This document shows positions 34,169-41,928 of a stretch of 64,000 bases of DNA, piece by piece (position 1 is the stretch's first letter; each line of letters begins with the position of its first letter). The position numbers and the translations under genes were made by a program. Below the pieces are notes generated by a model. That model saw only the letters and a program-made list of their open reading frames with translations. It was not told the DNA's origin and ran no database searches. This stretch comes from Acidimicrobiia bacterium (GTDB lineage Bacteria > Actinomycetota > Acidimicrobiia > IMCC26256 > JAMXLJ01): contig DASRES010000086.1 in assembly GCA_035651955.1 (NCBI GenBank), forward strand, positions 62,001 through 126,000, written 5' to 3'.

Positions 34169-35077
34169 CTGTACGAGCAGATCGCGCGCAACAAGCGCCG
34201 CACCTTCTACCTGCTTGCGATCTTCGCGCTGCTGATCGCGGCCGTCGCCGTCGCGTTCAACTACTTGCTCGGCTTCGGCTGGATCGGGCTCGCGGTCGCG
34301 ATCGTCATCGCGGTCGCGATGGCGTGGGGCTCGTACTACTACTCGGACCGGATCGCGCTCGCCGCCAGCCGCGCGCGCCCGGCCGACGGACCCGAGTACA
34401 CGCGCTACCACAACCTCGTGGAGGGCCTGTGCATCGCGGCGGGGCTGCCGGTGCCGCGTCTCTACGTGGTCGACGATCCCGCGCCCAACGCGTTCTCGAC
34501 GGGCCGCGACCCGAAGCATGCCGCGCTCGCGGTCACGACAGGTCTCCTCGGGATGATGAACCGCGTCGAGCTGGAGGGCGTCCTCGCCCACGAGCTCAGC
34601 CACGTGAAGAACTACGACATCCTCGTCTCGACGATCGCGGTGACAGCCGTCGGCGCCGTCGCGCTCCTCGCCGACATCGGCTTGCGGTTCATGTTCTGGG
34701 GCGGCATGCGCGAAGGGCGTCGCGACAACAACGACGCCGGCGCGCTCGGCGCCGTGCTCGCGATCGGCGCGCTCGCGTTGCTCGCGCTCGCGCCGATCAT
34801 CGCTCAGCTCATGCAGTTCGCCATGAGCCGGCGTCGCGAGTACCTCGCCGACGCGAGCGGCGTGCAGCTCACGCGCTACCCGCCCGGGTTGGTCTCCGCG
34901 CTGGAGAAGCTGCGCGACGACCAGGCCGTCGTCCACCACGCGACGCGAGCGACCGCGCAGCTCTGGATCGAGTCGCCGCTCGACCGGGGCGAGGGGAAGA
35001 AGGGGTCCTGGCTAAACCGCGCGTTCGACACGCACCCGCCGCTCGAGGACCGCATCAAGGTTCTCAAGGAGATGTAG
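34169..35077 (+). CDS. M48 family zinc metalloprotease (HtpX-like), apparent CTG start
   Basis: Membrane protease of 302 residues with the zinc motif VLAHELSHVKNYD and a downstream Glu ligand in RREYLADASG. It has two N-terminal and two central membrane segments. The frame has a stop at 34136-34138 and no ATG, GTG or TTG until TTG 34265, which would remove the conserved N terminus YEQIARNKRRTFYLLAIFAL. CTG 34169, 8 nt after GCGAGG, restores it and is the best start. Probable role: membrane protein quality control, together with LemA. Confidence 0.88.
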   Translation: MYEQIARNKRRTFYLLAIFALLIAAVAVAFNYLLGFGWIGLAVAIVIAVAMAWGSYYYSDRIALAASRARPADGPEYTRYHNLVEGLCIAAGLPVPRLYVVDDPAPNAFSTGRDPKHAALAVTTGLLGMMNRVELEGVLAHELSHVKNYDILVSTIAVTAVGAVALLADIGLRFMFWGGMREGRRDNNDAGALGAVLAIGALALLALAPIIAQLMQFAMSRRREYLADASGVQLTRYPPGLVSALEKLRDDQAVVHHATRATAQLWIESPLDRGEGKKGSWLNRAFDTHPPLEDRIKVLKEM

Positions 35078-36079
35078 GTGCGGAGGACGGGTGTCGTCGT
35101 GGCGGCCGTGCTCGCCGTCGTCGGCGCGGCCGCGTGCGGTGGGAACGGGAAGCACGCGTCGAGACGTTCGTCGGCGGTCACGCCGACGACGGTCGCGGCG
35201 CCGCCCGTCGCACCGCTCACCGGACTCCCGGACCCGACGGGTGCGAGCGCGCACCGTGCCGCGCTCGACGTGAAGGTCGAGAACACGCCGCAGGCCCGTC
35301 CGCAGGCCGGCCTCGACCGGGCCGACGTCGTGTACGACGAGGTGGTCGATGGCGGGATCACGCGGTTCCTCGCGATCTTCCAATCGACCGACACCGATCC
35401 CGTCGGACCGATCCGCTCGGTGCGCCCGATCGACCCGAGCCTGGTGTGGCCGGTCGGCGGGATCTTCGCCTACTCGGGCGGCGTGGCGTCGGAGGTCGCC
35501 GCGATCAGGGCCGCGCCCGTGCTCGCGCTCGACGAGGACGGCGCCGGACCGGCGATGTTCCGCGTGTCGTCGCGTCCCGCGCCGCACAACCTGTACGGGC
35601 ACCCCGACAAGTTCTGGGCGCGCGGCGGCACGCCGATCCCGCCGCCTGCGTTGTTCCAGTACCTCGCGCCGGGTGCCGCGTTCGCCGGTCAACCGGTCGC
35701 GTCGTTCACGGTCGACGAGTCGCCCGATCGTTCGTACGACCCGACGTACACGTGGGACGTGGCGTCGGGGTCGTGGAAGCGCGCGTACGGGTCCAAGCCG
35801 TTCGTCATGGCGGACGGCGTGCAGGTCGCGCCGGCGAACGTCGTCGTGCAGCAGATCGCGTACACGCCCGCGGCGGGCGCGTCAGGCGCCACGGGGCAGA
35901 CGGTGGGGCAGGGGCCCGTCTGGGTGTTCAGCGGCGGGAAGGTCGCGCAGGGTCAGTGGGTCCGGTCGTCACTCGCGCAGCCCGCGCACTTCGTCGACGC
36001 GAGCGGGAACCCGATCCTGCTCGCGCCCGGCCGTACCTGGGTCGAGCTCGCGGCTGGCGGCGTCACCCTTGGCGGGTAG
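35078..36079 (+). CDS. DUF3048-domain lipoprotein (YerB-like)
   Basis: Extracytoplasmic lipoprotein of 333 residues. Lipobox GAAAC gives Cys at about residue 20. The mature part carries the DUF3048 signature KVENTPQARPQAGLDRADVVYDE, VDGGITRFLAIFQS, VGPIRSVRPID and RPAPHNLYGHPDKFW. Function of the family is unknown. GTG 35078 follows the protease stop directly. Downstream lies a highly structured intergenic segment (36119-36184). Confidence 0.88.
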   Translation: MRRTGVVVAAVLAVVGAAACGGNGKHASRRSSAVTPTTVAAPPVAPLTGLPDPTGASAHRAALDVKVENTPQARPQAGLDRADVVYDEVVDGGITRFLAIFQSTDTDPVGPIRSVRPIDPSLVWPVGGIFAYSGGVASEVAAIRAAPVLALDEDGAGPAMFRVSSRPAPHNLYGHPDKFWARGGTPIPPPALFQYLAPGAAFAGQPVASFTVDESPDRSYDPTYTWDVASGSWKRAYGSKPFVMADGVQVAPANVVVQQIAYTPAAGASGATGQTVGQGPVWVFSGGKVAQGQWVRSSLAQPAHFVDASGNPILLAPGRTWVELAAGGVTLGG

Positions 36080-36118
36080 CGCGCGGCGCGCGTTCCCGCG
36101 GGACCGCTCGCCGATGTC

Positions 36119-36184
36119 ACTCACGCTTCACTGAAGCAACAGTCGGTCATGGACCGACTCACGCTTCATCGAAGCGCGAGTCGG
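36119..36184 (+). promoter_or_regulatory. Tandem and mutually exclusive hairpins before the GNAT gene
   Basis: ACTCACGCTTCA occurs twice (36119-36130 and 36157-36168), each followed by a GAAGC that closes a small GCTTC hairpin. Between them AGTCGGTC-ATG-GACCGACT forms an 8-bp stem (36141-36159). An alternative stem uses CCGACTC (36154-36160) with GAGTCGG (36178-36184), enclosing the second GCTTC/GAAGC hairpin. The two larger stems share bases and cannot coexist. The pairing is seen directly; a regulatory function is inferred. Confidence 0.45.
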
Positions 36185-36248
36185 GTGCGCGACTGGTCGC
36201 GATCGAAAATCGTCGGCCTCGCGTCCCGCCGCGGTGCGACCATTCGTC

Positions 36249-36779
36249 ATGGCCGTCGAACGCGTGACCATCCGGCCGGCGACGCGTGACGACGCGGACG
36301 GCATCGGCGAGTCGCACGCGTCGGCGTGGGAGCAGGCGTTCGCCCACCTCTTCGATCCGGAGTTCCTGGCCCGCTCGGGCGCATCACGCCGGACAGGCTG
36401 GCGACACTCGATCGAGCGGAACCTCCGGCCACCGAACGTGTTGCTCGTCGCGGAGGTCGGCGGTGTCGTGCGGGCGTTCGGTCAGGGCGCGCCGACGGAC
36501 GAGCCGACGACCGCGGAGGTGCGCGGCTTCTACGCGCATCCCGACGTGTGGGGCACCGGAGCCGCCGTCGCATTGATGGCCGCGTTGCTCGACGCGCTCG
36601 CGACGGACGCGATCTCCGTCGTGCTGTGGACACCACGCGGCGCGGGGCGGGCGCGCCGCTTCTACGAGAAGGCCGGCTTCTCGCTCACCGGCGAGACGCG
36701 CACCGACACCGTCACGGACTGGCGGACCGGCGAAGGTGCCCCTGTCGACGAAGTGCAGTACGGCCGCCGCACCCGCTGA
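36249..36779 (+). CDS. GNAT family N-acetyltransferase
   Basis: Acetyl-CoA-dependent acyltransferase of 176 residues. The GNAT core is visible: TIRPATRDDADGIGESHASAWEQAF, VRGFYAHPDVWGTGAAVALMAALLDAL (the acetyl-CoA pyrophosphate loop, with a slightly altered VWGTGAA) and LWTPRGAGRARRFYEKAGFSLTGE. The substrate is unknown. No clear ribosome site precedes ATG 36249; the start was chosen because AVERVTIRPA matches the usual family beginning. Confidence 0.85.
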   Translation: MAVERVTIRPATRDDADGIGESHASAWEQAFAHLFDPEFLARSGASRRTGWRHSIERNLRPPNVLLVAEVGGVVRAFGQGAPTDEPTTAEVRGFYAHPDVWGTGAAVALMAALLDALATDAISVVLWTPRGAGRARRFYEKAGFSLTGETRTDTVTDWRTGEGAPVDEVQYGRRTR

Positions 36780-36787
36780 CTCGCGAT

Positions 36788-36840
36788 CTTGTGCGGATCT
36801 TCCCGCCATAGCCCGGCGAATCCACACAAGGTGAACGCCT
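36788..36840. terminator. Imperfect inverted repeat between the GNAT gene and pdxS
   Basis: CTTGTGCGGAT (36788-36798) and ATCCACACAAG (36830-36840) pair over 11 bp with one mismatch across a 31-nt loop. It may end GNAT transcription; no T-run is present. Confidence 0.25.
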
Positions 36841-36863
36841 CCGGCCGCGCCGGACCCGGCCGG

Positions 36864-36876
36864 TAGCATGGACAGC
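36864..36876 (+). promoter_or_regulatory. -10 box TAGCAT for leaderless pdxS mRNA
   Basis: TAGCAT (36864-36869) is exactly 7 nt before ATG 36877. An earlier in-frame ATG (36868) overlaps the box itself and is therefore probably not the start. Confidence 0.5.
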
Positions 36877-37764
36877 ATGTCGGAGCAGCGCGCCACGGGT
36901 ACCGCCCGCGTCAAGCGGGGTCTCGCCGAGATGCTGCGGGGCGGCGTCATCATGGACGTCGTCACCCCGGAGCAGGCGAAGATCGCCGAGGACGCCGGTG
37001 CCGCCGCGGTCATGGCGCTCGAGCGGGTCCCCGCCGACATCCGCCGCGACGGTGGCGTCGCCCGCATGAGCGACCCGGGGATGATCGAGGGCATCCAGGC
37101 CGCGGTCACGATCCCGGTCATGGCCAAGTGCCGCATCGGCCACTTCGCCGAGGCGCAGGTGCTCGAGTCGCTCGGCGTGGACTACGTCGACGAGTCGGAG
37201 GTCCTCACGCCCGCCGACGAGGCGCACCACGTCGACAAGTGGGCGTTCACCGTGCCGTTCGTGTGCGGCGCGACGAACCTGGGCGAGGCCCTGCGCCGCA
37301 TCTCCGAGGGCGCGGCGATGATCCGCAGCAAGGGCGAGGCGGGGACCGGCAACATCGTCGAGGCCGTCCGCCACCTCCGTTCCATCCTGGGTGACATCAA
37401 GAAGCTGACGGTCGCGACACCCGAAGAGCTCTTCACGTGGGCGAAGGAGCTGCGCGCGCCGGTCGAGCTCGTGCAGGAGGTGGCCGAGCGCGGCGAGCTG
37501 CCGGTCCCGCTGTTCTGCGCGGGCGGGATCGCGACGCCCGCCGACGCGTCGCTCGTGATGCAGCTCGGTGCGCAGGCCGTCTTCGTCGGGAGCGGCATCT
37601 TCAAGAGCGCCGACCCCGCGCCGCGCGCGAAGGCGATCGTCGAGGCGACGACGCACTACGCCGATCCTGCGATCATCGCCAAGGTCTCGCGCGGCCTCGG
37701 CGACGCGATGCGCGGCGACGAGATCGGCACGCTCGACGTCAAGCTCGCCGAGCGTGGTTGGTGA
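36877..37764 (+). CDS. pdxS: Pyridoxal 5'-phosphate synthase subunit PdxS
   Basis: Lyase/synthase subunit that makes PLP from ribose 5-phosphate, glyceraldehyde 3-phosphate and ammonia supplied by PdxT. It has 295 residues from ATG 36877. Highly conserved blocks: [20 protein letters not shown], the catalytic Lys in VMAKCRIGH, the second Lys in [12 protein letters not shown] and [10 protein letters not shown]. The missing thiamine-type genes nearby are not needed. pdxT follows after 33 bp. Confidence 0.98.
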   Translation: MSEQRATGTARVKRGLAEMLRGGVIMDVVTPEQAKIAEDAGAAAVMALERVPADIRRDGGVARMSDPGMIEGIQAAVTIPVMAKCRIGHFAEAQVLESLGVDYVDESEVLTPADEAHHVDKWAFTVPFVCGATNLGEALRRISEGAAMIRSKGEAGTGNIVEAVRHLRSILGDIKKLTVATPEELFTWAKELRAPVELVQEVAERGELPVPLFCAGGIATPADASLVMQLGAQAVFVGSGIFKSADPAPRAKAIVEATTHYADPAIIAKVSRGLGDAMRGDEIGTLDVKLAERGW

Positions 37765-37797
37765 CCGCAACCGCCGTGATGACCCAGGTGCCCCCAG

Positions 37798-38373
37798 GTG
37801 AAGCTCGCTGTTCTCGCGTTGCAGGGTGCGTTCCGTGAGCACCGCGAGGTGCTCGACGCGCTCGGCGCGGACGTCGTCGAGGTCCGGCAGCCGCACCAGC
37901 TGAGCGGCGTCGACGCGCTGCTGCTCCCCGGTGGCGAGTCGACCACGATGGCGAAGCTGCTCGACTCGTCCGGGTTGTTCGAGCCCGTACGCGGGCTCGT
38001 GCGCGACGGCGTCCCGACGTTCGGTACGTGTGCGGGGATGATCCTGCTCGCGCGCGAGGTCGTCGACGGTCGCGCCGACCAGCACGGCTTCGACGTCCTC
38101 GACCTGCGCGTCCGGCGCAACGGCTACGGCCGGCAGGTCGCGAGCTTCGAGGCGGACCTCGACGTGGACGGCCTGCGCGGCGGCCCGTTCCGCGGCGTGT
38201 TCATCCGGGCGCCGTACGTCGAGCGCACCGGCGACGACGTGGAGGTCCTCGCCCGCCACGACGGCGTGCCCGTCCTGGTGCGGCACGGCTCGATCTGGGC
38301 GTCGAGCTTCCATCCGGAGCTCTCCGGCGACCTGCGCCTCCACGAGCTCTTCTTGCAGGAGGTCAAGACGTGA
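37798..38373 (+). CDS. pdxT: Pyridoxal 5'-phosphate synthase glutaminase subunit PdxT
   Basis: Class I glutamine amidotransferase, 191 residues, that feeds ammonia to PdxS. The nucleophile is Cys in FGTCAGMIL; His and Glu of the triad are in SSFHPELSG. LALQGAFREH and LLPGGESTTM are family blocks. GTG 37798 start; the stop overlaps the yebC start by 4 nt. Confidence 0.97.
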   Translation: MKLAVLALQGAFREHREVLDALGADVVEVRQPHQLSGVDALLLPGGESTTMAKLLDSSGLFEPVRGLVRDGVPTFGTCAGMILLAREVVDGRADQHGFDVLDLRVRRNGYGRQVASFEADLDVDGLRGGPFRGVFIRAPYVERTGDDVEVLARHDGVPVLVRHGSIWASSFHPELSGDLRLHELFLQEVKT

Positions 38374-39122
38374 GCGGTCATTCCAAGTGGCACTCGATCA
38401 AGCACAAGAAGGGCGCGGCCGACCAGGCGCGCGGGAAGCTCTTCGCGCGCCTGATCCGCCAGATCGAGGTGGCGGCGCGCGAGGGCGGCGGCGACCCGGA
38501 GGCGAACGCGACGCTGCGGACGATGGTGCAGAAGGCGCGCGACAACTCCGTGCCCGTCGACACCATCGAGCGCGCGATCAAGCGCGGCACGGGCGAGCTC
38601 GACGGCGTGCGCTACGAAGCCGTCACGTACGAGGGCTACGCGCCGAACGGCGTCGCGCTGTACGTCGAGGCGCTCACCGACAACCGCAACCGCACCGGGG
38701 CGGAGATCAAGAACGTCTTCAACCGCAACGGCGGCAACTTCGCCGAGCCCGGTGCCGTCGCGTGGCAGTTCGAGCGCAAGGGCGTGATCATCGTCGAGAA
38801 GTCGGCCGCATCCGAGGACGACCTGATGCTCGCCGCGCTCGAGGCCGGCGCCGAGGACATCGCCGACCAGGGCGACACGTGGCAGGTGACCACGCCGCCG
38901 AGCGACCTGCACGCGGTGCGGACGGCGCTCGAGGGCGCGGGCATCGCCATCACGTCCGCGGAGCTCACGATGCTGCCGACGCAGACCGTCCCGCTGGGCG
39001 ACGAGCAGGCCGCGAAGCAGGTGCTGCGTGTCGTCGACGCGCTCGAGGACCACGACGACGTCCAGGCGGTGTACGCGAACTTCGACATCCCCGACAACGT
39101 CCTGCAGGCGGTGATGGCATGA
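38370..39122 (+). CDS. yebC: YebC/PmpR family protein
   Basis: Protein of 250 residues in the TACO1/YebC family, reported as transcriptional regulator or ribosome-associated factor that helps translate proline-rich stretches. The start SGHSKWHSIKHKKGAADQARGK is the strongly conserved N terminus; DTIERAIKRGTGE, YEGYAPNGVALYVE and NRNRTGAEI follow. GTG 38370 overlaps pdxT, and the stop overlaps the ATG of the selenoprotein gene by 3 nt (ATGA). Confidence 0.97.
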   Translation: MSGHSKWHSIKHKKGAADQARGKLFARLIRQIEVAAREGGGDPEANATLRTMVQKARDNSVPVDTIERAIKRGTGELDGVRYEAVTYEGYAPNGVALYVEALTDNRNRTGAEIKNVFNRNGGNFAEPGAVAWQFERKGVIIVEKSAASEDDLMLAALEAGAEDIADQGDTWQVTTPPSDLHAVRTALEGAGIAITSAELTMLPTQTVPLGDEQAAKQVLRVVDALEDHDDVQAVYANFDIPDNVLQAVMA

Positions 39123-39580
39123 GCGTGTCGGTAGGTGAGCCCGCGCCGGACTTCACGCTGCCGGGCGTCGAGAGCGGCAACCGCCGCGACTTCACGCTCT
39201 CCGAGTACCGCGGCCGCAAGGTCGTGCTCGCGTTCTACCCGGGCGACTTCACCCCCGGCTGAACGCGGCAATTGCGCTCGTACCGCGACGACATCGCGGT
39301 CTTCGAGCACGCGGGTGCGGTCGTGCTCGCCATCTCGCCGCAGGACGTCGACAGCCACGAACGCTTCGCCGAGCAGGAGCACTTCACGTTCCCGCTCCTC
39401 GCCGACGTCGACGGCAGCGTCGCGGAGAGCTACGGCGTCAAGGGAGGGAGCCGCGTGCAGGTGAAGCGCTCGGTCTTCGTGATCGACGCGCAGGGTGTCG
39501 TTCGCTGGAAGCTCGTCGCCGCGGTCCGCGCCATCTTCAAGAAGCCGCGCGACCTCGAGCGCGTGCTGGACGGGGTGTGA
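39119..39580 (+). CDS. Selenocysteine-containing peroxiredoxin (Bcp/AhpC-TSA type), UGA read as Sec48
   Basis: A thioredoxin-fold peroxidase interrupted only by TGA at 39260-39262. Residues 1-47 give a standard peroxiredoxin N terminus (GEPAPDFTLPGVESG, KVVLAFYPGDFTPG). The same frame continues TRQLRSYRDDIAVFEHAG, AISPQDVDSHERFAEQE, FPLLADVDGSVAESYGV, KRSVFVIDAQGVVRWK to a TGA at 39578-39580. The UGA falls exactly where the Bcp motif TPG-C-T has its peroxidatic Cys. With Sec the protein has 153 residues and no Cys at all, so without Sec it would have no redox residue. A stem-loop suitable as SECIS follows. ATG 39119 overlaps the yebC stop. Alternatives are a nonsense mutation or sequencing error. 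Confidence 0.88.
39276..39308 (+). promoter_or_regulatory. Candidate bacterial SECIS element
   Basis: Stem-loop inside the coding sequence just after the UGA: GCTCG (39276-39280), a one-nt bulge, ACCGCGA (39282-39288), loop CGACA (39289-39293), TCGCGGT (39294-39300), a 3-nt bulge, CGAGC (39304-39308). That is 12 base pairs. The loop starts 27 nt after the UGA and has G at its second position, which agrees with the published bacterial SECIS pattern (loop about 16-37 nt downstream, a G among the first two loop bases). Confidence 0.72.
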
Positions 39581-39583
39581 CGC

Positions 39584-39994
39584 GTGGATGTTGCCGAGGC
39601 ACTCGCCTTCGTCCGCGAGCATCACCACGCCGTGCTCGCGACGATGCGCGCTGACGGCCGCCCGCAGCTCTCGCCCGTCGCGTGCGGCGTCGACCGCGAC
39701 GGCATGGTCGTCGTCAGCACGCGCGAGACGGCGATGAAGACGAAGAACCTTCGTCGCGAGCCGTGGTGCTCGTTGTGCGTGTTCACGGACCGGTTCTTCG
39801 GTCCCTTCGTGCAGATCGAGGGGCCGGTCGAGATCGTCGAGCTGCCCGACGCGATGGGCCACCTCGTGGAGTACTACCGGTCCGTCGCCGGCGAGCACCC
39901 CGACTGGGACGACTACCGCGCCGCGATGGAGCGCGAACGTCGCGTCATGCTACGCGTGCGACCGGAGCGTGTGGGCCCCAGCCGCAGTGGCTGA
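39584..39994 (+). CDS. PPOX-class FMN/F420-dependent oxidoreductase
   Basis: Split-barrel flavin/deazaflavin protein of 136 residues: AFVREHHHAVLATMRADGRPQLSPVACGVD, VVVSTRETAMKTKNLRREPWCSLCVF and FFGPFVQIEGPVEIVEL match the pyridoxamine phosphate oxidase-like actinobacterial family that uses F420. The physiological substrate is unknown. It begins 3 nt after the selenoprotein stop, so both probably share a message. Confidence 0.82.
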   Translation: MDVAEALAFVREHHHAVLATMRADGRPQLSPVACGVDRDGMVVVSTRETAMKTKNLRREPWCSLCVFTDRFFGPFVQIEGPVEIVELPDAMGHLVEYYRSVAGEHPDWDDYRAAMERERRVMLRVRPERVGPSRSG

Positions 39995-39996
39995 CG

Positions 39997-40009
39997 TAGT
40001 GTCCCGGAG
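39997..40009 (+). promoter_or_regulatory. -10 box TAGTGT for leaderless coxS-like mRNA
   Basis: TAGTGT (39997-40002) is 7 nt before ATG 40010 with no Shine-Dalgarno sequence, repeating the leaderless pattern. Confidence 0.45.
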
Positions 40010-40495
40010 ATGCAGACCTCCATCACGGTGAACGGCGTCGCGCAGCAGCACGACGTCGAGCCGCGGACGTTGCTCGTCCAGTTCCTGCGCGACGCCTGCG
40101 GTCTGACCGGCACGAAGATCGGCTGCGACACGTCCTCGTGCGGCGCGTGCACGGTCCTCGTCGACGGTGAGTCGGTGAAGTCGTGCACGATGCTCGCCGC
40201 CCAGGCCGACGGGCGCAGCGTCACCACGATCGAGGGTCTCGCCGCCGACGGTGAGCTGCACCCGGTGCAGCGCGCGTTCCAGGAGCACCACGGGCTGCAG
40301 TGCGGTTTCTGCACCGCCGGCATGGTGATGGCCGCGGTGTCCTTGATCGAGGAGATCCCGAACCCCACCGAGCGGGACGTGCGCGACGGGCTCGAGGGCA
40401 ACCTGTGTCGTTGCACCGGCTACCACAACATCGTCGAGGCCGTGCTCGCGGCTGCGGGGAGCGCCGAGAGCGCGGCTGCCGGGAGCGCGCGGTGA
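40010..40495 (+). CDS. [2Fe-2S] small subunit of a xanthine/CO-dehydrogenase-type hydroxylase
   Basis: Iron-sulfur subunit of 161 residues. The plant-type [2Fe-2S] site is [17 protein letters not shown] with Cys further on in SCTML. The second, helical cluster site is [10 protein letters not shown]...[10 protein letters not shown]. It normally partners an FAD subunit, encoded next, and a molybdopterin large subunit, which is not in this window. The electron donor cannot be deduced: CO, xanthine and other aldehydes or N-heterocycles are possible. Confidence 0.93.
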   Translation: MQTSITVNGVAQQHDVEPRTLLVQFLRDACGLTGTKIGCDTSSCGACTVLVDGESVKSCTMLAAQADGRSVTTIEGLAADGELHPVQRAFQEHHGLQCGFCTAGMVMAAVSLIEEIPNPTERDVRDGLEGNLCRCTGYHNIVEAVLAAAGSAESAAAGSAR

Positions 40496-41313
40496 TCCCC
40501 GCCGCGTTCGAGTACGTCCGTGCAGAGTCGGCCGACGACGCGCTCGCGGCGCTGCGCGAGCACGGCGACGACGCGAAGCTCCTCGCCGGCGGCATGTCGC
40601 TCATCCCGCTGATGAAGCTGCGTCTCGCCACACCGGCGGTGCTCGTCGACGTCGGACGCGTGGGCGACCTCTCGTACGTGCGCGACGCGGGAGACCACGT
40701 CGCGATCGGCGCGCTCACGCGTCACCGTGATCTCGAGACGTCCGACCTGCTGCGCGACCAGTGCGGGGTCCTGCGTGCCGTCGCCGCGCAGGTTGGGGAC
40801 AACCAGGTCCGCCATCGCGGCACGCTGGGCGGCTCCGTCGCGCACGGCGACCCCGCGTCGGACCTGCCGGCCGCGCTGCTCGCGCTCGACGCGACGTTCC
40901 TCGTGCGCGGTGGCGCCGGTGAACGGACGGTCGCGGCGACCGACTTCTTCCGTGGGTTCCTCGAGACCGCGCTCGAGCCGGACGAGCTCCTCACCGAGAT
41001 CCGCGTCCCGAAGACCGGCGCGACGGGCTTCTCGTACCAGAAGTTCCAGCGCCGCAAGCAGGACTGGGCGATCGTCGGCGCGGTCGCGGTGCGGAACGGG
41101 TCGACGCGCGTCGCGCTCGTCAACATGGGGTCGACACCGGTGCGTGCGCGCGCGGTCGAGGAGGCGCTGACGGCCGGCGCGTCGGTGGCCGACGCCGCGC
41201 AGCACGCGGCCGAGGGCACCGAGCCGCCCGCGGACCTGAACGCGAGCGTCGAGTACCGCGAGCACCTCGCGCGCGTGCTCACCCGCCGCGCGCTCGAGGA
41301 AGCCGCGGGCTGA
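40492..41313 (+). CDS. FAD-binding medium subunit of a xanthine/CO-dehydrogenase-type hydroxylase
   Basis: FAD subunit of 273 residues (CoxM-like). FAD contacts: [19 protein letters not shown] near the N terminus and [24 protein letters not shown] in the middle; the C-terminal CO-dehydrogenase flavoprotein domain includes [22 protein letters not shown] 40492 overlaps the small-subunit stop by 4 nt. Confidence 0.92.
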   Translation: MIPAAFEYVRAESADDALAALREHGDDAKLLAGGMSLIPLMKLRLATPAVLVDVGRVGDLSYVRDAGDHVAIGALTRHRDLETSDLLRDQCGVLRAVAAQVGDNQVRHRGTLGGSVAHGDPASDLPAALLALDATFLVRGGAGERTVAATDFFRGFLETALEPDELLTEIRVPKTGATGFSYQKFQRRKQDWAIVGAVAVRNGSTRVALVNMGSTPVRARAVEEALTAGASVADAAQHAAEGTEPPADLNASVEYREHLARVLTRRALEEAAG

Positions 41314-41319
41314 GCGCTC

Positions 41320-41928
41320 GTGACCGTCGCGGCCGCGATCCTCGCCGCGGGGCGCGGGAGCCGCGCCGGCGACGACGTCGTCAAGCCGTTGCTCGAGCTC
41401 CAGGGACGCTCCCTCGTCGAGTGGGCGCTCGACGCCGCGGTCGCGAGCGGCGCGACGCCCGTCGTGCTCGTCGTCGGGAACCACGGCGACGACGTCGCGC
41501 CGCACGCGCGGGGCGACGTCGAGGTCGTCGTCAGCACGGAGTGGGCGCGCGGCATCGCGCACAGCCTGCGCGCCGCGCTGGCTGCGCTCTCGGGGCGTCC
41601 GTCGATCCGCGCGGTGTGCATCGGCCTCGCGGACCAGCCGCTCGTCGGTCCGGACGCCTACCGCCGTCTCGCGGCCGCGTACCATGACGGCGCCGATCTC
41701 GCCGTGGCGACCTACGGCGGCGTGCGGGGCAACCCGGTGCTGCTCGGCCGATCCCGGTGGGGTGAGGCCATGCGGCTGGAGGGCGACGTCGGTGCGCGTG
41801 CCCTCCTGCGCCGTCACGGCGCGGTGGAGGTGCCGTGTGACGGCACCGGCGACCCGTCCGACGTCGACACGCTCGACGACCTGCGAGCCATGGAGCAGCG
41901 ATGCGCATCGAGGACCAGTTCCGGGTGA
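41320..41928 (+). CDS. MocA/MobA-like molybdenum cofactor nucleotidyltransferase
   Basis: NTP transferase of 202 residues that probably attaches CMP or GMP to molybdopterin for the hydroxylase encoded upstream. N-terminal AAAILAAGRGSRAGDD is the NTP loop, followed by VKPLLELQGRSLVEWAL and the metal Asp in CIGLADQPLVGPDAY. CO-dehydrogenase-type enzymes use the cytosine dinucleotide form, so MocA-like is more likely than MobA. GTG 41320; overlaps coxG by 28 bp. Confidence 0.82.
   Translation: MTVAAAILAAGRGSRAGDDVVKPLLELQGRSLVEWALDAAVASGATPVVLVVGNHGDDVAPHARGDVEVVVSTEWARGIAHSLRAALAALSGRPSIRAVCIGLADQPLVGPDAYRRLAAAYHDGADLAVATYGGVRGNPVLLGRSRWGEAMRLEGDVGARALLRRHGAVEVPCDGTGDPSDVDTLDDLRAMEQRCASRTSSG

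Noticed and set aside
39260-39262. UGA in the peroxiredoxin as a pseudogene mutation
   Set aside because: Downstream codons keep the family sequence and frame, UGA replaces exactly the catalytic Cys, and a SECIS-like stem follows. Recoding is the better explanation, though error cannot be excluded without reads.
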